Counted from the first letter of the stretch, positions 1 through 8,901 are shown. The stretch is DNA of 37,633 nucleotides from an uncultured Clostridia bacterium (GCA_947624215.1 CANQJJ010000014.1:1-37633); one strand, 5' to 3'. Notes: a model not told the origin generated them from the sequence alone. A program made the numbers and translations.

Positions 1-15
1 AGGAGATATAATAAA

Positions 16-2391
16 ATGAAGAAAATGAGTTTTTTACTTTCATTGATTTGTGGTGTAATGTTGGCGTTAGGGTTGTTTTTTTGGTTTGAACCAAGCGAAA
101 AAGAACTTGTTGATGCTATGAAAAAGGATGGGTGTGAGACTTATAATGATTACGCAATGAACAATTATCTAGTCTTAAATGGGTATGGCGGAGTTTTTGC
201 ATTTGGGGAAGAAATTTTTTTGAAAGGTACTCTACATGGCGAGCAACGGATCTCGAACATTCAGACCTCGGGAGAGGGCTTTGGGGTGCTTGGGTTGTGG
301 CAAAAAGATGACGGCTTCGAGCTGTCGGTCGTTTTGGTATCGACGGAAAACCCTCCGATGATTGAAATTCTCTGTCGGCTTGATGACGGCGGTACTCTTT
401 CGACCGCCGTTTACAGCTATGTTGCGGAGGATAAGGTATTCCTCGGAGAGGGAAATCTCGATGCAGCGTTTGAAAGCTATTGTGGTTATGCTCGTGAAAA
501 TCATACGATTCCAGATCCAGATTTAGAGCAACTGCGGAGCGAATTTTATAACGCCTGCGTCACGACGACGGTCACAACATCGCCGAGCAAAATGCGGTCG
601 GGGAATGCCACTATCGACGGTCATATCTATTGGATAGATGATCAAAAGGTGATAGAAGGTAGTGGAAGAAATAATCAACATATTTGCACTCAAGTAAAGG
701 TAGAACTCTGTTTCTTGGAGAACGGGAAAGAAGTAAAAAGTAAAAACTTGAATACGACAACCAGCGACAGAGGATATTATTCCTTTACATTTTCCGCACC
801 CGACAATACCGATGGTATCAAGCATGAGTTTTTTATCAGGACATATTGCGAAAATGCAAAATCGAGTATTAAGGTTGTAAGTGAAGAAGGAGCCGAATAT
901 CCAATTGAATCGGACAAGGTTGGTTCGGTATACGCAAATACCGTAACGCATATTCAATTGGATATCAATATGTCAACAACATCGGGACAAGCCATGCAGA
1001 TTACTCAGGCCATCATCTATGCAGAAAAATATATGATGGTCATGAGTGGAATCAACGCACAAACTGTTCTTGCACGATATCCTGTATATTCAATTTCGGA
1101 TTCAAAATATAATGTTTTTTTTGGTAGAACTAATGAGATTTGGATTCGCAAACCTTTTAGTTTAAGTGAGTCAAATGGTTCATTACAACCGTATGCGAAT
1201 TGGGATAAGGTGATGCATGAATACGGGCATCATGTGCAAACTCATTTTGATATCAGTGATAATCCTGGAGGTGAGCACGATGGGATTAACAATATTAAGT
1301 TGTTATTATCGCAGAAGGAATCGTATAAAACGGTAAAAAATAAAGCGTTGCGATTAACTTGGGCCGAATCATGGGCAACTTTTTTTGGGATGATGGCACA
1401 GATTTATTTTGGGAACGAATTGACAGATATACCGTCAGTTGGAGATTTTGTTTATAACGGATACAAAGATAGCTTTTATAACTATAAACTTCATGAGTCT
1501 TTGATATATAGGACAGGTGAAGCATGCGAAGCATCGATATTAGATGTTTTGTTTGACATCTTTGATGATGAAACCGACGGCGATAATCGCGATGAGATCA
1601 GCTTGGGGCATCAAGGAGTCTGGGACATGGTGATTGAATCAAAAGCAAAAACCTTCAATGACTTTGTGCAATACATGTATAAATGTTCCGAGACATACAA
1701 AAGGAGCCTTGATCCTCTTCTTAAAAGAGCACATTTTACGTCAAACTATGTGACATGCTATGTGGATGATTTTACAAAAACGTCGCCAACGTCAAATTTT
1801 GATATTTTTACAAAGGGTGGATATTATGAAGGAAATATAGATTATTCTAACAATAAAATTATAGCAAATGTTTATGATGGGAATGGAAAATTTCTTTTTA
1901 CGATTAACGAAAATGGTGCTTTGCAACTTTCGGTAGCAAATTTAAGGACAGTTTTACAGGCAGAAGGTTATAATATTGAGGTTTATTTAATCGAATATCA
2001 AGACGATGGATTTATGAAGACAGGGCCATATTACTCATATCATACCGTATCGAAGCCTGAACCTCCCGAGCTAAGGACTTGGGAACCACAAACCGTGACG
2101 CTCTCATCAACTCATGTATTTGAAATCTTCACTTTTGTGGCCCCTTCGAGCGGTACATATTCATTCTATACGGAGCATGACCAAACTGTTTACATGGCTT
2201 TTTGGGGACAACTCTATTCTCGTCCTGTCATAGATACGGATAATCCGAGCGCATATCGGCTTGCCGATCACTGGCCCGGGAGCGGGGACTTTAAGATCAA
2301 CTACGCCTTGACGGCGGGGCAAAGAGTTTACCTCCGTGCAAACAGCAGAAACAGTAGCGGAACATTTACCGTCAATGTGAAAAAAATCTGA
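16..2391 (+). CDS. Secreted zinc-metalloprotease-like protein (gluzincin-type HEXXH)
   Basis: This is a 791-residue exported protein, probably a peptidase. Residues 1-24 form a basic start plus hydrophobic stretch, so a signal peptide or N-terminal anchor is likely. AGGAGA at 1-6 lies 9 nt before the chosen ATG and favours it over the ATG at 25. Residues about 196-300 look like a beta-sandwich of the carboxypeptidase-regulatory kind (SDRGYYSF). The motif HEYGHH places zinc ligands at H401 and H405 and the catalytic Glu at E402. LTWAESWATFFG puts a candidate third ligand at E451, a gluzincin-like arrangement. Residues about 690-791 resemble a PPC-type C-terminal beta domain. The DNA is AT-rich except around 230-600 and 2040-2390, unlike the GC-rich genes downstream. 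I do not recognise a named family. The protease call rests on the motif pair and on export; the substrate is unknown. Confidence 0.75.
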   Translation: MKKMSFLLSLICGVMLALGLFFWFEPSEKELVDAMKKDGCETYNDYAMNNYLVLNGYGGVFAFGEEIFLKGTLHGEQRISNIQTSGEGFGVLGLWQKDDGFELSVVLVSTENPPMIEILCRLDDGGTLSTAVYSYVAEDKVFLGEGNLDAAFESYCGYARENHTIPDPDLEQLRSEFYNACVTTTVTTSPSKMRSGNATIDGHIYWIDDQKVIEGSGRNNQHICTQVKVELCFLENGKEVKSKNLNTTTSDRGYYSFTFSAPDNTDGIKHEFFIRTYCENAKSSIKVVSEEGAEYPIESDKVGSVYANTVTHIQLDINMSTTSGQAMQITQAIIYAEKYMMVMSGINAQTVLARYPVYSISDSKYNVFFGRTNEIWIRKPFSLSESNGSLQPYANWDKVMHEYGHHVQTHFDISDNPGGEHDGINNIKLLLSQKESYKTVKNKALRLTWAESWATFFGMMAQIYFGNELTDIPSVGDFVYNGYKDSFYNYKLHESLIYRTGEACEASILDVLFDIFDDETDGDNRDEISLGHQGVWDMVIESKAKTFNDFVQYMYKCSETYKRSLDPLLKRAHFTSNYVTCYVDDFTKTSPTSNFDIFTKGGYYEGNIDYSNNKIIANVYDGNGKFLFTINENGALQLSVANLRTVLQAEGYNIEVYLIEYQDDGFMKTGPYYSYHTVSKPEPPELRTWEPQTVTLSSTHVFEIFTFVAPSSGTYSFYTEHDQTVYMAFWGQLYSRPVIDTDNPSAYRLADHWPGSGDFKINYALTAGQRVYLRANSRNSSGTFTVNVKKI

Positions 2392-2409
2392 TCATAATAC
2401 CTCCTGATG

Positions 2410-2434
2410 GGCTCCGTCTTCGGACGGGGCCTTT
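2410..2434 (+). terminator. Likely Rho-independent terminator of the metalloprotease gene
   Basis: Arms 2410-2418 and 2423-2431 pair over 9 bp with one G-U, closing a TTCG tetraloop. The tail is TTTCCCTTT, so the U-tract is interrupted and the terminator may be weak. It starts 18 nt after the stop codon. Confidence 0.65.
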
Positions 2435-2467
2435 CCCTTTGGGTATGTCATGCAGTATAGCTCGTGT

Positions 2468-2560
2468 GAACGCCCCCTTGGCGCCCAAGCTCGTTTAAGC
2501 GACCCCTTGGCGCCCCTGTAAGGGGAGCTGGCCCGCGGTCCTTGGCGGGACTGAGGGGTT
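2468..2560. repeat. Palindromic intergenic repeat with three-way-junction fold
   Basis: ACCCCT at 2502-2507 pairs with AGGGGT at 2554-2559 as an outer stem. It encloses two hairpins: CCCCT-GTA-AGGGG at 2513-2525, and CCCGC at 2532-2536 with GCGGG at 2545-2549. A partial copy of the left part (CCCCTTGGCGCCC) lies 30 bp upstream, around 2474-2486. The pattern resembles hairpin repeats that I recall between genes in gut Firmicutes. That link is from memory and not checked. No convincing coding sequence is present here. Confidence 0.55.
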
Positions 2561-2584
2561 TTCGCATCCAAGCCCAATCAAAGC

Positions 2585-2990
2585 GTCATTCTGAGCCGAT
2601 AGAGCACGCACGAGAGCGAATTGCTTATCTGCGAAGAATCTTGCTACGACCAAGCATCGTGTGAACGACCAAAGCATTCCAAATAACGTCATGTTGAGCG
2701 TAAGTCGAAGCATCACCTTATTATTAAATTGCGGTGACCCTTCGACAGAGCTCAGGGTGACGTATTTAGAGCACATGCTTGTCAACATGACATATTTATA
2801 GCGCATGGTCTGTTTTCCAAACAGTCGGACTTCGTTCTTCGGGATCCTTCGGAGACAGCCGTGCAGGACTTCGTACCATCATTTCGCCTCAGGATGACGC
2901 ACTTACCACCACCGCGGACTTCGTTTGAGGGGATACACTCAGCCCCTTATGGGGCTTCGGTATGACAGCGTAGACCTAAGTCTCCCTCGG
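2585..2990. repeat. Cluster of degenerate interspersed repeat fragments (REP-like), gene-free
   Basis: This gene-free stretch strings together similar fragments. They include GTCATTCTGAGC (2585-2596) with CGAAGAATC (2632-2640), GTCATGTTGAGCG (2688-2700) with CGAAGCATC (2706-2714), CCCTTCGACAGAGCTCAGGG (2738-2757), and CCTCAGGATGACG (2887-2899). Two 20-bp imperfect direct repeats, 17 of 20 bases alike, lie at 2758-2777 and 2788-2807. A short hairpin, CTGTTT-TCC-AAACAG, is at 2810-2824. Open frames across this stretch have no recognisable product and are probably chance. The rest, up to the uvrC promoter at 3197, shows nothing I can name. Confidence 0.5.
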
Positions 2991-3196
2991 TATGAGGTTT
3001 GAAACCCTTTCGGCGCACAAGGGCAGTGCGCCACTTTCCCTTCCGGGGGCAGCAAGGGGCACGTCGCTCACCACCGCAATGAACCCCAAACCTCTCCCAA
3101 GCCTTTCCCCGCGCCCGCTTTGGCGTCTTCTCCGCGTCCGCGCTCCCGTGCATGCGAAAAACCTCTGCGGGCTTCGCGGAAAATGTGAAAATTCCC

Positions 3197-3225
3197 TTGA
3201 AAAATGCGGACGAGTTGTGTATAAT
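3197..3225 (+). promoter_or_regulatory. Sigma-A-type promoter of the uvrC operon
   Basis: TTGAAA at 3197-3202 and TATAAT at 3220-3225 are separated by exactly 17 nt, preceded by TGTG. The expected transcription start is around 3231-3233, which coincides with the uvrC ATG at 3232. The transcript would therefore be leaderless or nearly so. Confidence 0.75.
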
Positions 3226-3231
3226 AGGGAT

Positions 3232-5046
3232 ATGGCCGAAGGTGTCGTCCGCGAAAAACTCAAACTGCTTCCCGATTCCCCGGGGGTCTACATCATGTAC
3301 GACGCCGAGGGAACGGTCATCTATGTCGGCAAGGCGCGCGTGCTCAAAAACCGTGTGCGGCAATATTTCCACGCCTCCGAGAAGCCCTTCAAGGTGCAGG
3401 CCATGGTGGAGTGCATCGCCGATTTTTCCTACATCGTCGTCCCCACCGAGCTGGACGCCCTCGCCCTCGAAAATACCCTCATCAAAAAGTACAAGCCCAA
3501 ATACAACATCCTCCTCAAAGACGACAAGACCTATCCCTACATCAAGGTCCACACGCGGGAGGAGTTTCCGCACATCTCGATCACCCGCCGCGTCATGGGT
3601 AAGGACGGGAAATACTTCGGGCCCTTCATGGGCGGCGTCAGCTGCAAAGACATCGTGGACGTGGCTGCCAAGGTCTACAATGTGCGCACCTGCAACGTCT
3701 CCATCGGTACCAAGCCCAAAAAGCCCTGCCTCAACCACCATCTCGGCCGCTGTCTCGCCCCCTGCGCGTGCAACGTGAGCAAGGAGGAGTATGCCGCCCG
3801 CGTCGAGAAAGTGCTCGCCTTTTTGGGGGGTGACTACGAGGAGGCGCAGGCCATCCTCGCCGAGAAGATGCAAAAATTTTCCGAGAACGAGGAGTTTGAA
3901 CTCGCCCTCGAATACCGCGACCGCCTCCGCATGCTCGAGAAGTTGGGCCAGCGCCGCATCACGGCCATGCCCCGCGATGTCGACGCCGACATCTGGGCCT
4001 ATGCCTCCAACGGGCTCTACGCGGCCATCTCGCTCATCGTCACCCGCCGCGGCATCATGCAGGGCTCGCTGAATTTCTCCCTCGACGAGGGGGCAGGGGA
4101 ACGCAGGGAGACCTTCACGAGTTTTCTCACCCAATTTTACGAGACCAAGCCCATCCCGCACGAGCTGGTTTTGGAGGAGCCCTTCGACGGCGAACTCTTC
4201 CTTGCGTACTGCAAAAAGAAGGAGGGACGGGGCGTGGAGATCACCTCTCCGAAATTCGGTATCCGAAGGGAGCTTTTGGACATGGCTACCCGCAATGCGG
4301 CCGAATACCTCGAAAAGTCCATCTCTGCCATCGCCCACAAGAACGACATGACGACCTCTGCATGCGAGCGTTTGAAGACGCTTCTCGCCCTCGGAAAATA
4401 CCCCAAGCGCATGGAGTGTTACGACATCTCCGACATCTCGGGCGTGGACAAGGTGGGGAGCATGGTCGTCTTCACCGACGGCGAGGCGGACAAGTATGAA
4501 TACCGCCGCTTCCGCATCAAGACGGTGGAGGGCGCCAACGATTTCGCCTCCTTGCAGGAAGTTTTGCGGCGCCGTCTGCAAAAGCTCGGCACCGAGGAGG
4601 AGATCAGATTCGCCCGCCCCCAGCTCATCGTCATCGACGGCGGCAAGGGCCAGCTCTCTGCCGTCAAACAGATATTCGATGAATTGAACATCCAAGACAT
4701 CGACCTCGTCGCGCTTGCCAAGCAGGAAGAGGAGGTCTACACTTTGAAGAGCGACGGGCCCATCCGCCTCGACAGGCGCGACTACGCTCTCCGCATGCTT
4801 CAGCGCATCCGTGACGAAGCCCACCGTTTTGCCGTGATGTACTTCCGCAATGTGCACTCCAAGCGCAATCTCTCCTCTGTTTTGGAGGAGATCGAGGGCG
4901 TGGGGGCGGAAAAACGCAAACTGCTCATGGAGAGATTCGGCACTATCGACAGGATCATGAAGGCCGATGAGGCCGAGCTCATGCGGGTGGAGGGCGTCGG
5001 CAAGGAGCTCGCGGGCCGCATCCGCAGATATTTCGAGGCGTTATGA
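3232..5046 (+). CDS. uvrC: Excinuclease ABC subunit UvrC
   Basis: UvrC is the nuclease of the UvrABC nucleotide-excision-repair system and cuts the damaged strand on both sides of a lesion. The 604 residues match the family length. The N-terminal GIY-YIG domain covers about residues 12-95 (DSPGVYIMYD, IYVGKA). A cysteine-rich segment follows (RTCN, PCLNHH, RCLAPC), typical of the family iron-sulphur site. A UVR coiled motif starts near residue 204. The RNase-H-like endonuclease domain has ECYDISD around D398 and DGGKGQ at D469. The C-terminus carries tandem helix-hairpin-helix motifs (IEGVGAEKR, VEGVGKEL). The open frame extends upstream to 2992, but that would add 80 non-family residues and run across the promoter. 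ATG 3232 is therefore preferred, even though no usable Shine-Dalgarno precedes it. It is the first gene of a five-gene overlapping operon. Confidence 0.96.
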   Translation: MAEGVVREKLKLLPDSPGVYIMYDAEGTVIYVGKARVLKNRVRQYFHASEKPFKVQAMVECIADFSYIVVPTELDALALENTLIKKYKPKYNILLKDDKTYPYIKVHTREEFPHISITRRVMGKDGKYFGPFMGGVSCKDIVDVAAKVYNVRTCNVSIGTKPKKPCLNHHLGRCLAPCACNVSKEEYAARVEKVLAFLGGDYEEAQAILAEKMQKFSENEEFELALEYRDRLRMLEKLGQRRITAMPRDVDADIWAYASNGLYAAISLIVTRRGIMQGSLNFSLDEGAGERRETFTSFLTQFYETKPIPHELVLEEPFDGELFLAYCKKKEGRGVEITSPKFGIRRELLDMATRNAAEYLEKSISAIAHKNDMTTSACERLKTLLALGKYPKRMECYDISDISGVDKVGSMVVFTDGEADKYEYRRFRIKTVEGANDFASLQEVLRRRLQKLGTEEEIRFARPQLIVIDGGKGQLSAVKQIFDELNIQDIDLVALAKQEEEVYTLKSDGPIRLDRRDYALRMLQRIRDEAHRFAVMYFRNVHSKRNLSSVLEEIEGVGAEKRKLLMERFGTIDRIMKADEAELMRVEGVGKELAGRIRRYFEAL

Positions 5047-5861
5047 GGTACAGGCTCTTTCTCTCGGATTACGACGGGACCCTCGCCGGGGCCGACGGGA
5101 GGGTCTCCCGGGAAAATATCGACGCGATCGCCGCATACAGGCGCGCGGGCGGGATCTTCGCCGTCTGCACGGGCAGGATGCTGCCATCCATTCTGCCGCG
5201 CCTCAAAGAGATGGGGCTCGATGAGGGGTATGTTGCCGCTCTGCAAGGCGGGCAGATCGCGGATATCGCGACGGGGGAGCTCGTCTCGGACGAAGCCTTC
5301 CCCGAGGCCGATGCCATTGACATCTTACACGCCTTGGAGAAGATGGATCTGCACATCCACATCTACGCGGGGATGCGGTTTTATTCGGGCCGCGACGACG
5401 AATATCTGAGGGCATACGAGAAGTTCGTCGGGGTCCGCGGCACCGTCTGTGAGGGGTCACTTGCGGACATGGTATCCGCCAATCACCTCAGAGTCGTCAA
5501 AATTCTCGTGATGACGGAGCCGTGCGCGAGTGCGGACCTCTGCGCCCTCTTTGCCGCGATGTTTCCTGAAAAATGCTATGTCGCCCGCTCATCGGACGTG
5601 CTCGTGGAGCTCATGCCGCCGCAGCTCACCAAGGCCGCGGCCGTCCGCTTCCTCGCAGCAAGATACAATATCCCGACCTCTGAGATCGCCGCGATCGGGG
5701 ACCGTGAGAACGACGGGCCCATGCTCGGCGCGGTGGGGGGGAAGTTCGCCGTAGCCAATGCGGCGAGCGCGCTCAAAACAGGTGCGACCGTCGTGCCCTC
5801 GTGCGATGAGGACGGCGTCGCCTATGCAATACGCAATTATGCCATGGGGGAAAGTGTATGA
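5043..5861 (+). CDS. Cof-type HAD-superfamily hydrolase (sugar-phosphatase-like)
   Basis: This is a 272-residue cytoplasmic HAD phosphatase of the Cof/IIB class, probably acting on small phosphorylated metabolites. Motif I is DYDGT, with nucleophile D9 and acid/base D11. The conserved lysine is in PPQLTKAAA, and motif IV is GDRENDG with D220 and D224, binding magnesium. The cap domain lies between motif I and the lysine, as in the class. The start overlaps the uvrC stop by 4 nt (ATGA), so translation is probably coupled. The substrate cannot be told from sequence, and the link to repair or to HprK is positional only. Confidence 0.9.
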   Translation: MRYRLFLSDYDGTLAGADGRVSRENIDAIAAYRRAGGIFAVCTGRMLPSILPRLKEMGLDEGYVAALQGGQIADIATGELVSDEAFPEADAIDILHALEKMDLHIHIYAGMRFYSGRDDEYLRAYEKFVGVRGTVCEGSLADMVSANHLRVVKILVMTEPCASADLCALFAAMFPEKCYVARSSDVLVELMPPQLTKAAAVRFLAARYNIPTSEIAAIGDRENDGPMLGAVGGKFAVANAASALKTGATVVPSCDEDGVAYAIRNYAMGESV

Positions 5862-6787
5862 ACGAAGAGATCATCATGCCGCACGAGACTGTGATGCTCG
5901 ACAAGTTTGCCTCCGACCTCGGGTTGGAGCTTCTGTACGCGGGCCGCGGGCTCATCACGCTCACGAGCGTCAGTGTAGACAGGCCGGGGCTGCGGCTTGC
6001 TGGCTTTTTCACGGCGTACGATACCCAGCGCATCATGCTCGTCGGTCTCACCGAACACGAGTACATGCGCTCGTTCACCTCGGAGGAACGCACGGAGATG
6101 ATCGAGAAGCTCTTCTCCTTCGGGGAAGTGCCGTGCGTCATCTTTTCAAGGGATCTGCCCGTGCTCCCCGAGTTCATGGAGTGTGCGCGAAGGTCGGGAA
6201 CGCCCGTCTTCCGCACGGGGCGGCTCACCACGCAGATCATGGCCGACCTCTGCGCCTATCTCTCCCGCTTGCTCGCCCCCAAGACGACGGTGCACGGCGT
6301 GCTCTTGGACGTCTTCGGCGCAGGCATCCTGCTCACGGGCAGTTCGGGCGTGGGAAAGAGTGAGACGGCAATGGAGCTCATCAAGCGCGGGCACCGTCTC
6401 GTCGCCGACGACTCCGTGCTCATCAAGCGGGTGGAGAGCGAGCTTGTCGGCACCGCCCCCGAGCGCATCCGCTATTTCATGGAACTGCGCGGCATCGGCA
6501 TCATCAATGTCAAGAATATGTACGGCTCGGGCTCGGTCATGACGGAGAAGGAAGTCGAACTCGTCATGGAGCTCGAGCATTGGATACAGGGGAAGGAATA
6601 CGACCGCATCGGCGGCGAGGGGGGCACCGAGACGATCCTCGGGATCAGGGTCCCCAAGCTCACCGTGCCCGTGAGCCCGGGCAGAAATCTTGCCATCCTC
6701 ATCGAAGTGGCGGCGCGCAACCACCGTCTCAAACTCATGGGGTATGACGCCGCGCAGGAGCTCATCCAGCGCACCATCGGAAGATGA
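5858..6787 (+). CDS. hprK: HPr kinase/phosphorylase
   Basis: HprK phosphorylates and dephosphorylates Ser46 of HPr, setting carbon catabolite repression in Bacillota. The 309 residues match the family. The N-terminal domain (about 1-130) is followed by the kinase core. That core has a conserved His at H146 (TVHGVLLD), a P-loop GSSGVGKS at residues 161-168, and the HprK signature ELRGIGIINVKNMYG near residue 210. A basic C-terminal helix region (NHRLKLMGYDA) is also typical. The ATG overlaps the preceding stop as ATGA. HprK next to uvrC is a familiar arrangement in clostridia, as I recall. No ptsH or regulator is in the window. Confidence 0.97.
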   Translation: MNEEIIMPHETVMLDKFASDLGLELLYAGRGLITLTSVSVDRPGLRLAGFFTAYDTQRIMLVGLTEHEYMRSFTSEERTEMIEKLFSFGEVPCVIFSRDLPVLPEFMECARRSGTPVFRTGRLTTQIMADLCAYLSRLLAPKTTVHGVLLDVFGAGILLTGSSGVGKSETAMELIKRGHRLVADDSVLIKRVESELVGTAPERIRYFMELRGIGIINVKNMYGSGSVMTEKEVELVMELEHWIQGKEYDRIGGEGGTETILGIRVPKLTVPVSPGRNLAILIEVAARNHRLKLMGYDAAQELIQRTIGR

Positions 6788-8901
6788 CGGAGCTACTCGC
6801 CCCCGCCGGGGGGATGCAGGCGGCCGTCACCGCGCTCACCTCGGGCGCAGACGCCATCTATCTCGGTCTTCGGCAGTTTTCCGCGCGCAGCAGTGCGGAA
6901 AATTTCGATGAAGGGGCCTTTGCGGACATCCTCCGTTTGGCCCATCTTTTGCATGCCAAGGTCTACGTCGCCCTGAACACGCTCGTCAAGGACGCCGAGC
7001 TCGCAGATTTCTTTGCCGCGGCGCGCGCGGTCTGGAATGCGGGGGCCGACGCCATCCTCATTCAGGATCTCTTCCTCGGGAAGGAGCTCCGCCGCCGCTA
7101 TCCTGAGATGGTCTTGCACCTCTCCACGCAGGCGGGCTGTTGCAACGTGTATGGCGCAGAACTCGCAAAGCAGTTCGGATTTTCCCGCGTCGTCCTCGCC
7201 CGCGAGACCCCGCTTTCGGACATGGCTGCCATCTCGAAGGTCATCGAGACGGAAGTCTTCGTGCAGGGCGCGCTCTGTACGGCCTTCTCGGGGCAGTGCT
7301 ACCTCTCCTCCTTCGCGGGGGGCAACAGCGGCAACCGCGGCAGATGCAAACAGCCGTGCAGGAAGAAATACCGCCTCGACCGCGCGGGGTTTGAAGAACA
7401 GGCCTATGCGCTCTCCACCTCCGATCTGATGCTCGGGGCAAGGCTCAAAGAGTTGCAAGAGGCGGGCGTGTGCTCCCTCAAGATCGAGGGCAGGATGCGC
7501 CGCGAGGAGTATGTGGGGGCGGCGGTCAAATACTACCGCGCTCTCTTGGACGGCACGCCCTCGGCTGCGGCGCTCACCATGCTCAGGCGGGCCTACAACC
7601 GCGGCGACTACACCGAGGGGCTCGCATTCGGGGAGAAAAATTTCCTCTCGCGCGACGTGCAGGGGCACATCGGAGAGTACATCGGACGGGTCACTTTCAG
7701 ACATGGTATGCCCGTCTGCGGTACAAACTATCATGCCGTGCGCGGCGACGGGTTCAAGATCCTCCGCGGCGGGAAGGAGGCCGGCGGCGCTCTCTTCAAA
7801 GAGGAGACTTCGGGCGGCTTCGTTCTCACGGGGGGAGCATTCCGGGAGGGCGACGAGGTCCGTCTCACCACCTCCGTCGTGAGCAATGCGGCCGCGCTCG
7901 AGCCTGTCAAAAAGAGGCCGCTCGATGTGGAGCTCTGCTTCCGTGCGGGTAAGCCCCCGCGTGCCACGGCCGAGGGGTATACCTATGTTGGGAAAGAGCC
8001 GCTTGCGCCCGCCGAGCATGCCCCCGTCGGGGAGGCCGAGCTCCTTTCCTGTTTCCAAAAGACGGACGGTCTGCCTTTCGAGGTGACCGTGCATGCCGAC
8101 GCGGGGGACGCTTTCCTGCAAAAATCGGCGCTCAATGCCTTCCGCAGAGAGTTCTACGCGGGCCTGTGCGCACATCTCTGCCCGCCGCGCGAGCCCTTGG
8201 AGGAAGTCTCCCCGCCGCTCCCTGTCATGCAAACGGAGGGGGGCATGTCCGAGGCAGTGATGGGGGAGAGCCCGCCGAAGAGCGCGGACATCTTCATCTA
8301 CAAGCCCTCCGATTACAGGCGTCTCGAGCGCCCGCCCTTCCCCGTGGTCTACCTCTACCTCCCGCCCTTCTTCACACAGGCCGACGAGGAGACGGTGGGC
8401 GGGCAGCTGAAAAACTTCGACGGCATCTACGCCGACGGCTACTACGGGATCCCGCTCGCCGCAAAATACGGTTTGCCGCTGTTTGCGGGCACGGGCTTCA
8501 ACCTCACCAACAAGATCGCCGTGAGCGGGGTGCGTGAATACGCGCGCTTTTTCGCCCTCTCCAAGGAGATCTCCACGGCCGAGCAGAACGCCCTTGCCGT
8601 CCGCGGCGCCTTCGCACTCTCGGGCGGCGGCGTCAAGGTGATGGACCTCATTCACTGCCCCTTCGGCCGCACCTGCTCTTCGTGCGATCGGAAAAATTTC
8701 TACCGCATGACCGACGAAGAAGGACGTGTTTTCCCGCTCCGCAGATACCGTGTCTCGGACATGGTATGCCGCTTTGAGGTCTACAACTGTGCAAGTTTGG
8801 AGGGGCGCGCAGGCCTGAGTTCCCGCCTTACAGACAATACCGAGCTCTTGGTGCGCGGGCCTTTTTCCACGCGCGGACACTCGGACAGGAGTATGTTATG
8901 A
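6784..8901 (+). CDS. U32 family peptidase / RlhA-like RNA hydroxylation protein
   Basis: This is a 705-residue U32-family protein. The N-terminus is a TIM-barrel-like domain beginning LLAPAGGMQAAVTA and GADAIYLG. The U32 signature EVFVQGALC...SGQC starts at residue 157 and supplies C165 and C172. NRGRCKQPC adds C188 and C192, the four-cysteine set thought to hold an iron-sulphur cluster. A second Cys cluster, CPFGRTCSSC, lies near 625-634. Long U32 proteins of this layout include E. coli RlhA, needed for 23S rRNA C2501 hydroxylation. Others were described as collagenase-like, so peptidase activity should not be assumed. The start overlaps the hprK stop as ATGA. Exact substrate and subgroup need a tree. 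Confidence 0.88.
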   Translation: MTELLAPAGGMQAAVTALTSGADAIYLGLRQFSARSSAENFDEGAFADILRLAHLLHAKVYVALNTLVKDAELADFFAAARAVWNAGADAILIQDLFLGKELRRRYPEMVLHLSTQAGCCNVYGAELAKQFGFSRVVLARETPLSDMAAISKVIETEVFVQGALCTAFSGQCYLSSFAGGNSGNRGRCKQPCRKKYRLDRAGFEEQAYALSTSDLMLGARLKELQEAGVCSLKIEGRMRREEYVGAAVKYYRALLDGTPSAAALTMLRRAYNRGDYTEGLAFGEKNFLSRDVQGHIGEYIGRVTFRHGMPVCGTNYHAVRGDGFKILRGGKEAGGALFKEETSGGFVLTGGAFREGDEVRLTTSVVSNAAALEPVKKRPLDVELCFRAGKPPRATAEGYTYVGKEPLAPAEHAPVGEAELLSCFQKTDGLPFEVTVHADAGDAFLQKSALNAFRREFYAGLCAHLCPPREPLEEVSPPLPVMQTEGGMSEAVMGESPPKSADIFIYKPSDYRRLERPPFPVVYLYLPPFFTQADEETVGGQLKNFDGIYADGYYGIPLAAKYGLPLFAGTGFNLTNKIAVSGVREYARFFALSKEISTAEQNALAVRGAFALSGGGVKVMDLIHCPFGRTCSSCDRKNFYRMTDEEGRVFPLRRYRVSDMVCRFEVYNCASLEGRAGLSSRLTDNTELLVRGPFSTRGHSDRSML

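Noticed and set aside
2392-2806. Small minus-strand frames downstream of the metalloprotease gene
   Set aside because: They translate the palindromic and interspersed repeats and have no start signals or known product.
2992-3231. Upstream extension of uvrC to ATG 2992
   Set aside because: It would add 80 residues not found in UvrC, and it crosses the repeat region and the promoter at 3197-3225.
2947-4857. Minus-strand open frame of 636 codons opposite uvrC
   Set aside because: The + strand encodes a complete UvrC with all domains. The antisense product is an arginine-, valine- and aspartate-rich sequence typical of mirror frames in GC-rich genes.
6793-8880. Minus-strand open frame of 695 codons opposite the U32 gene
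   Set aside because: Antisense to a full-length U32 protein, with no ribosome site or recognisable motif. It is explained by third-position GC bias.
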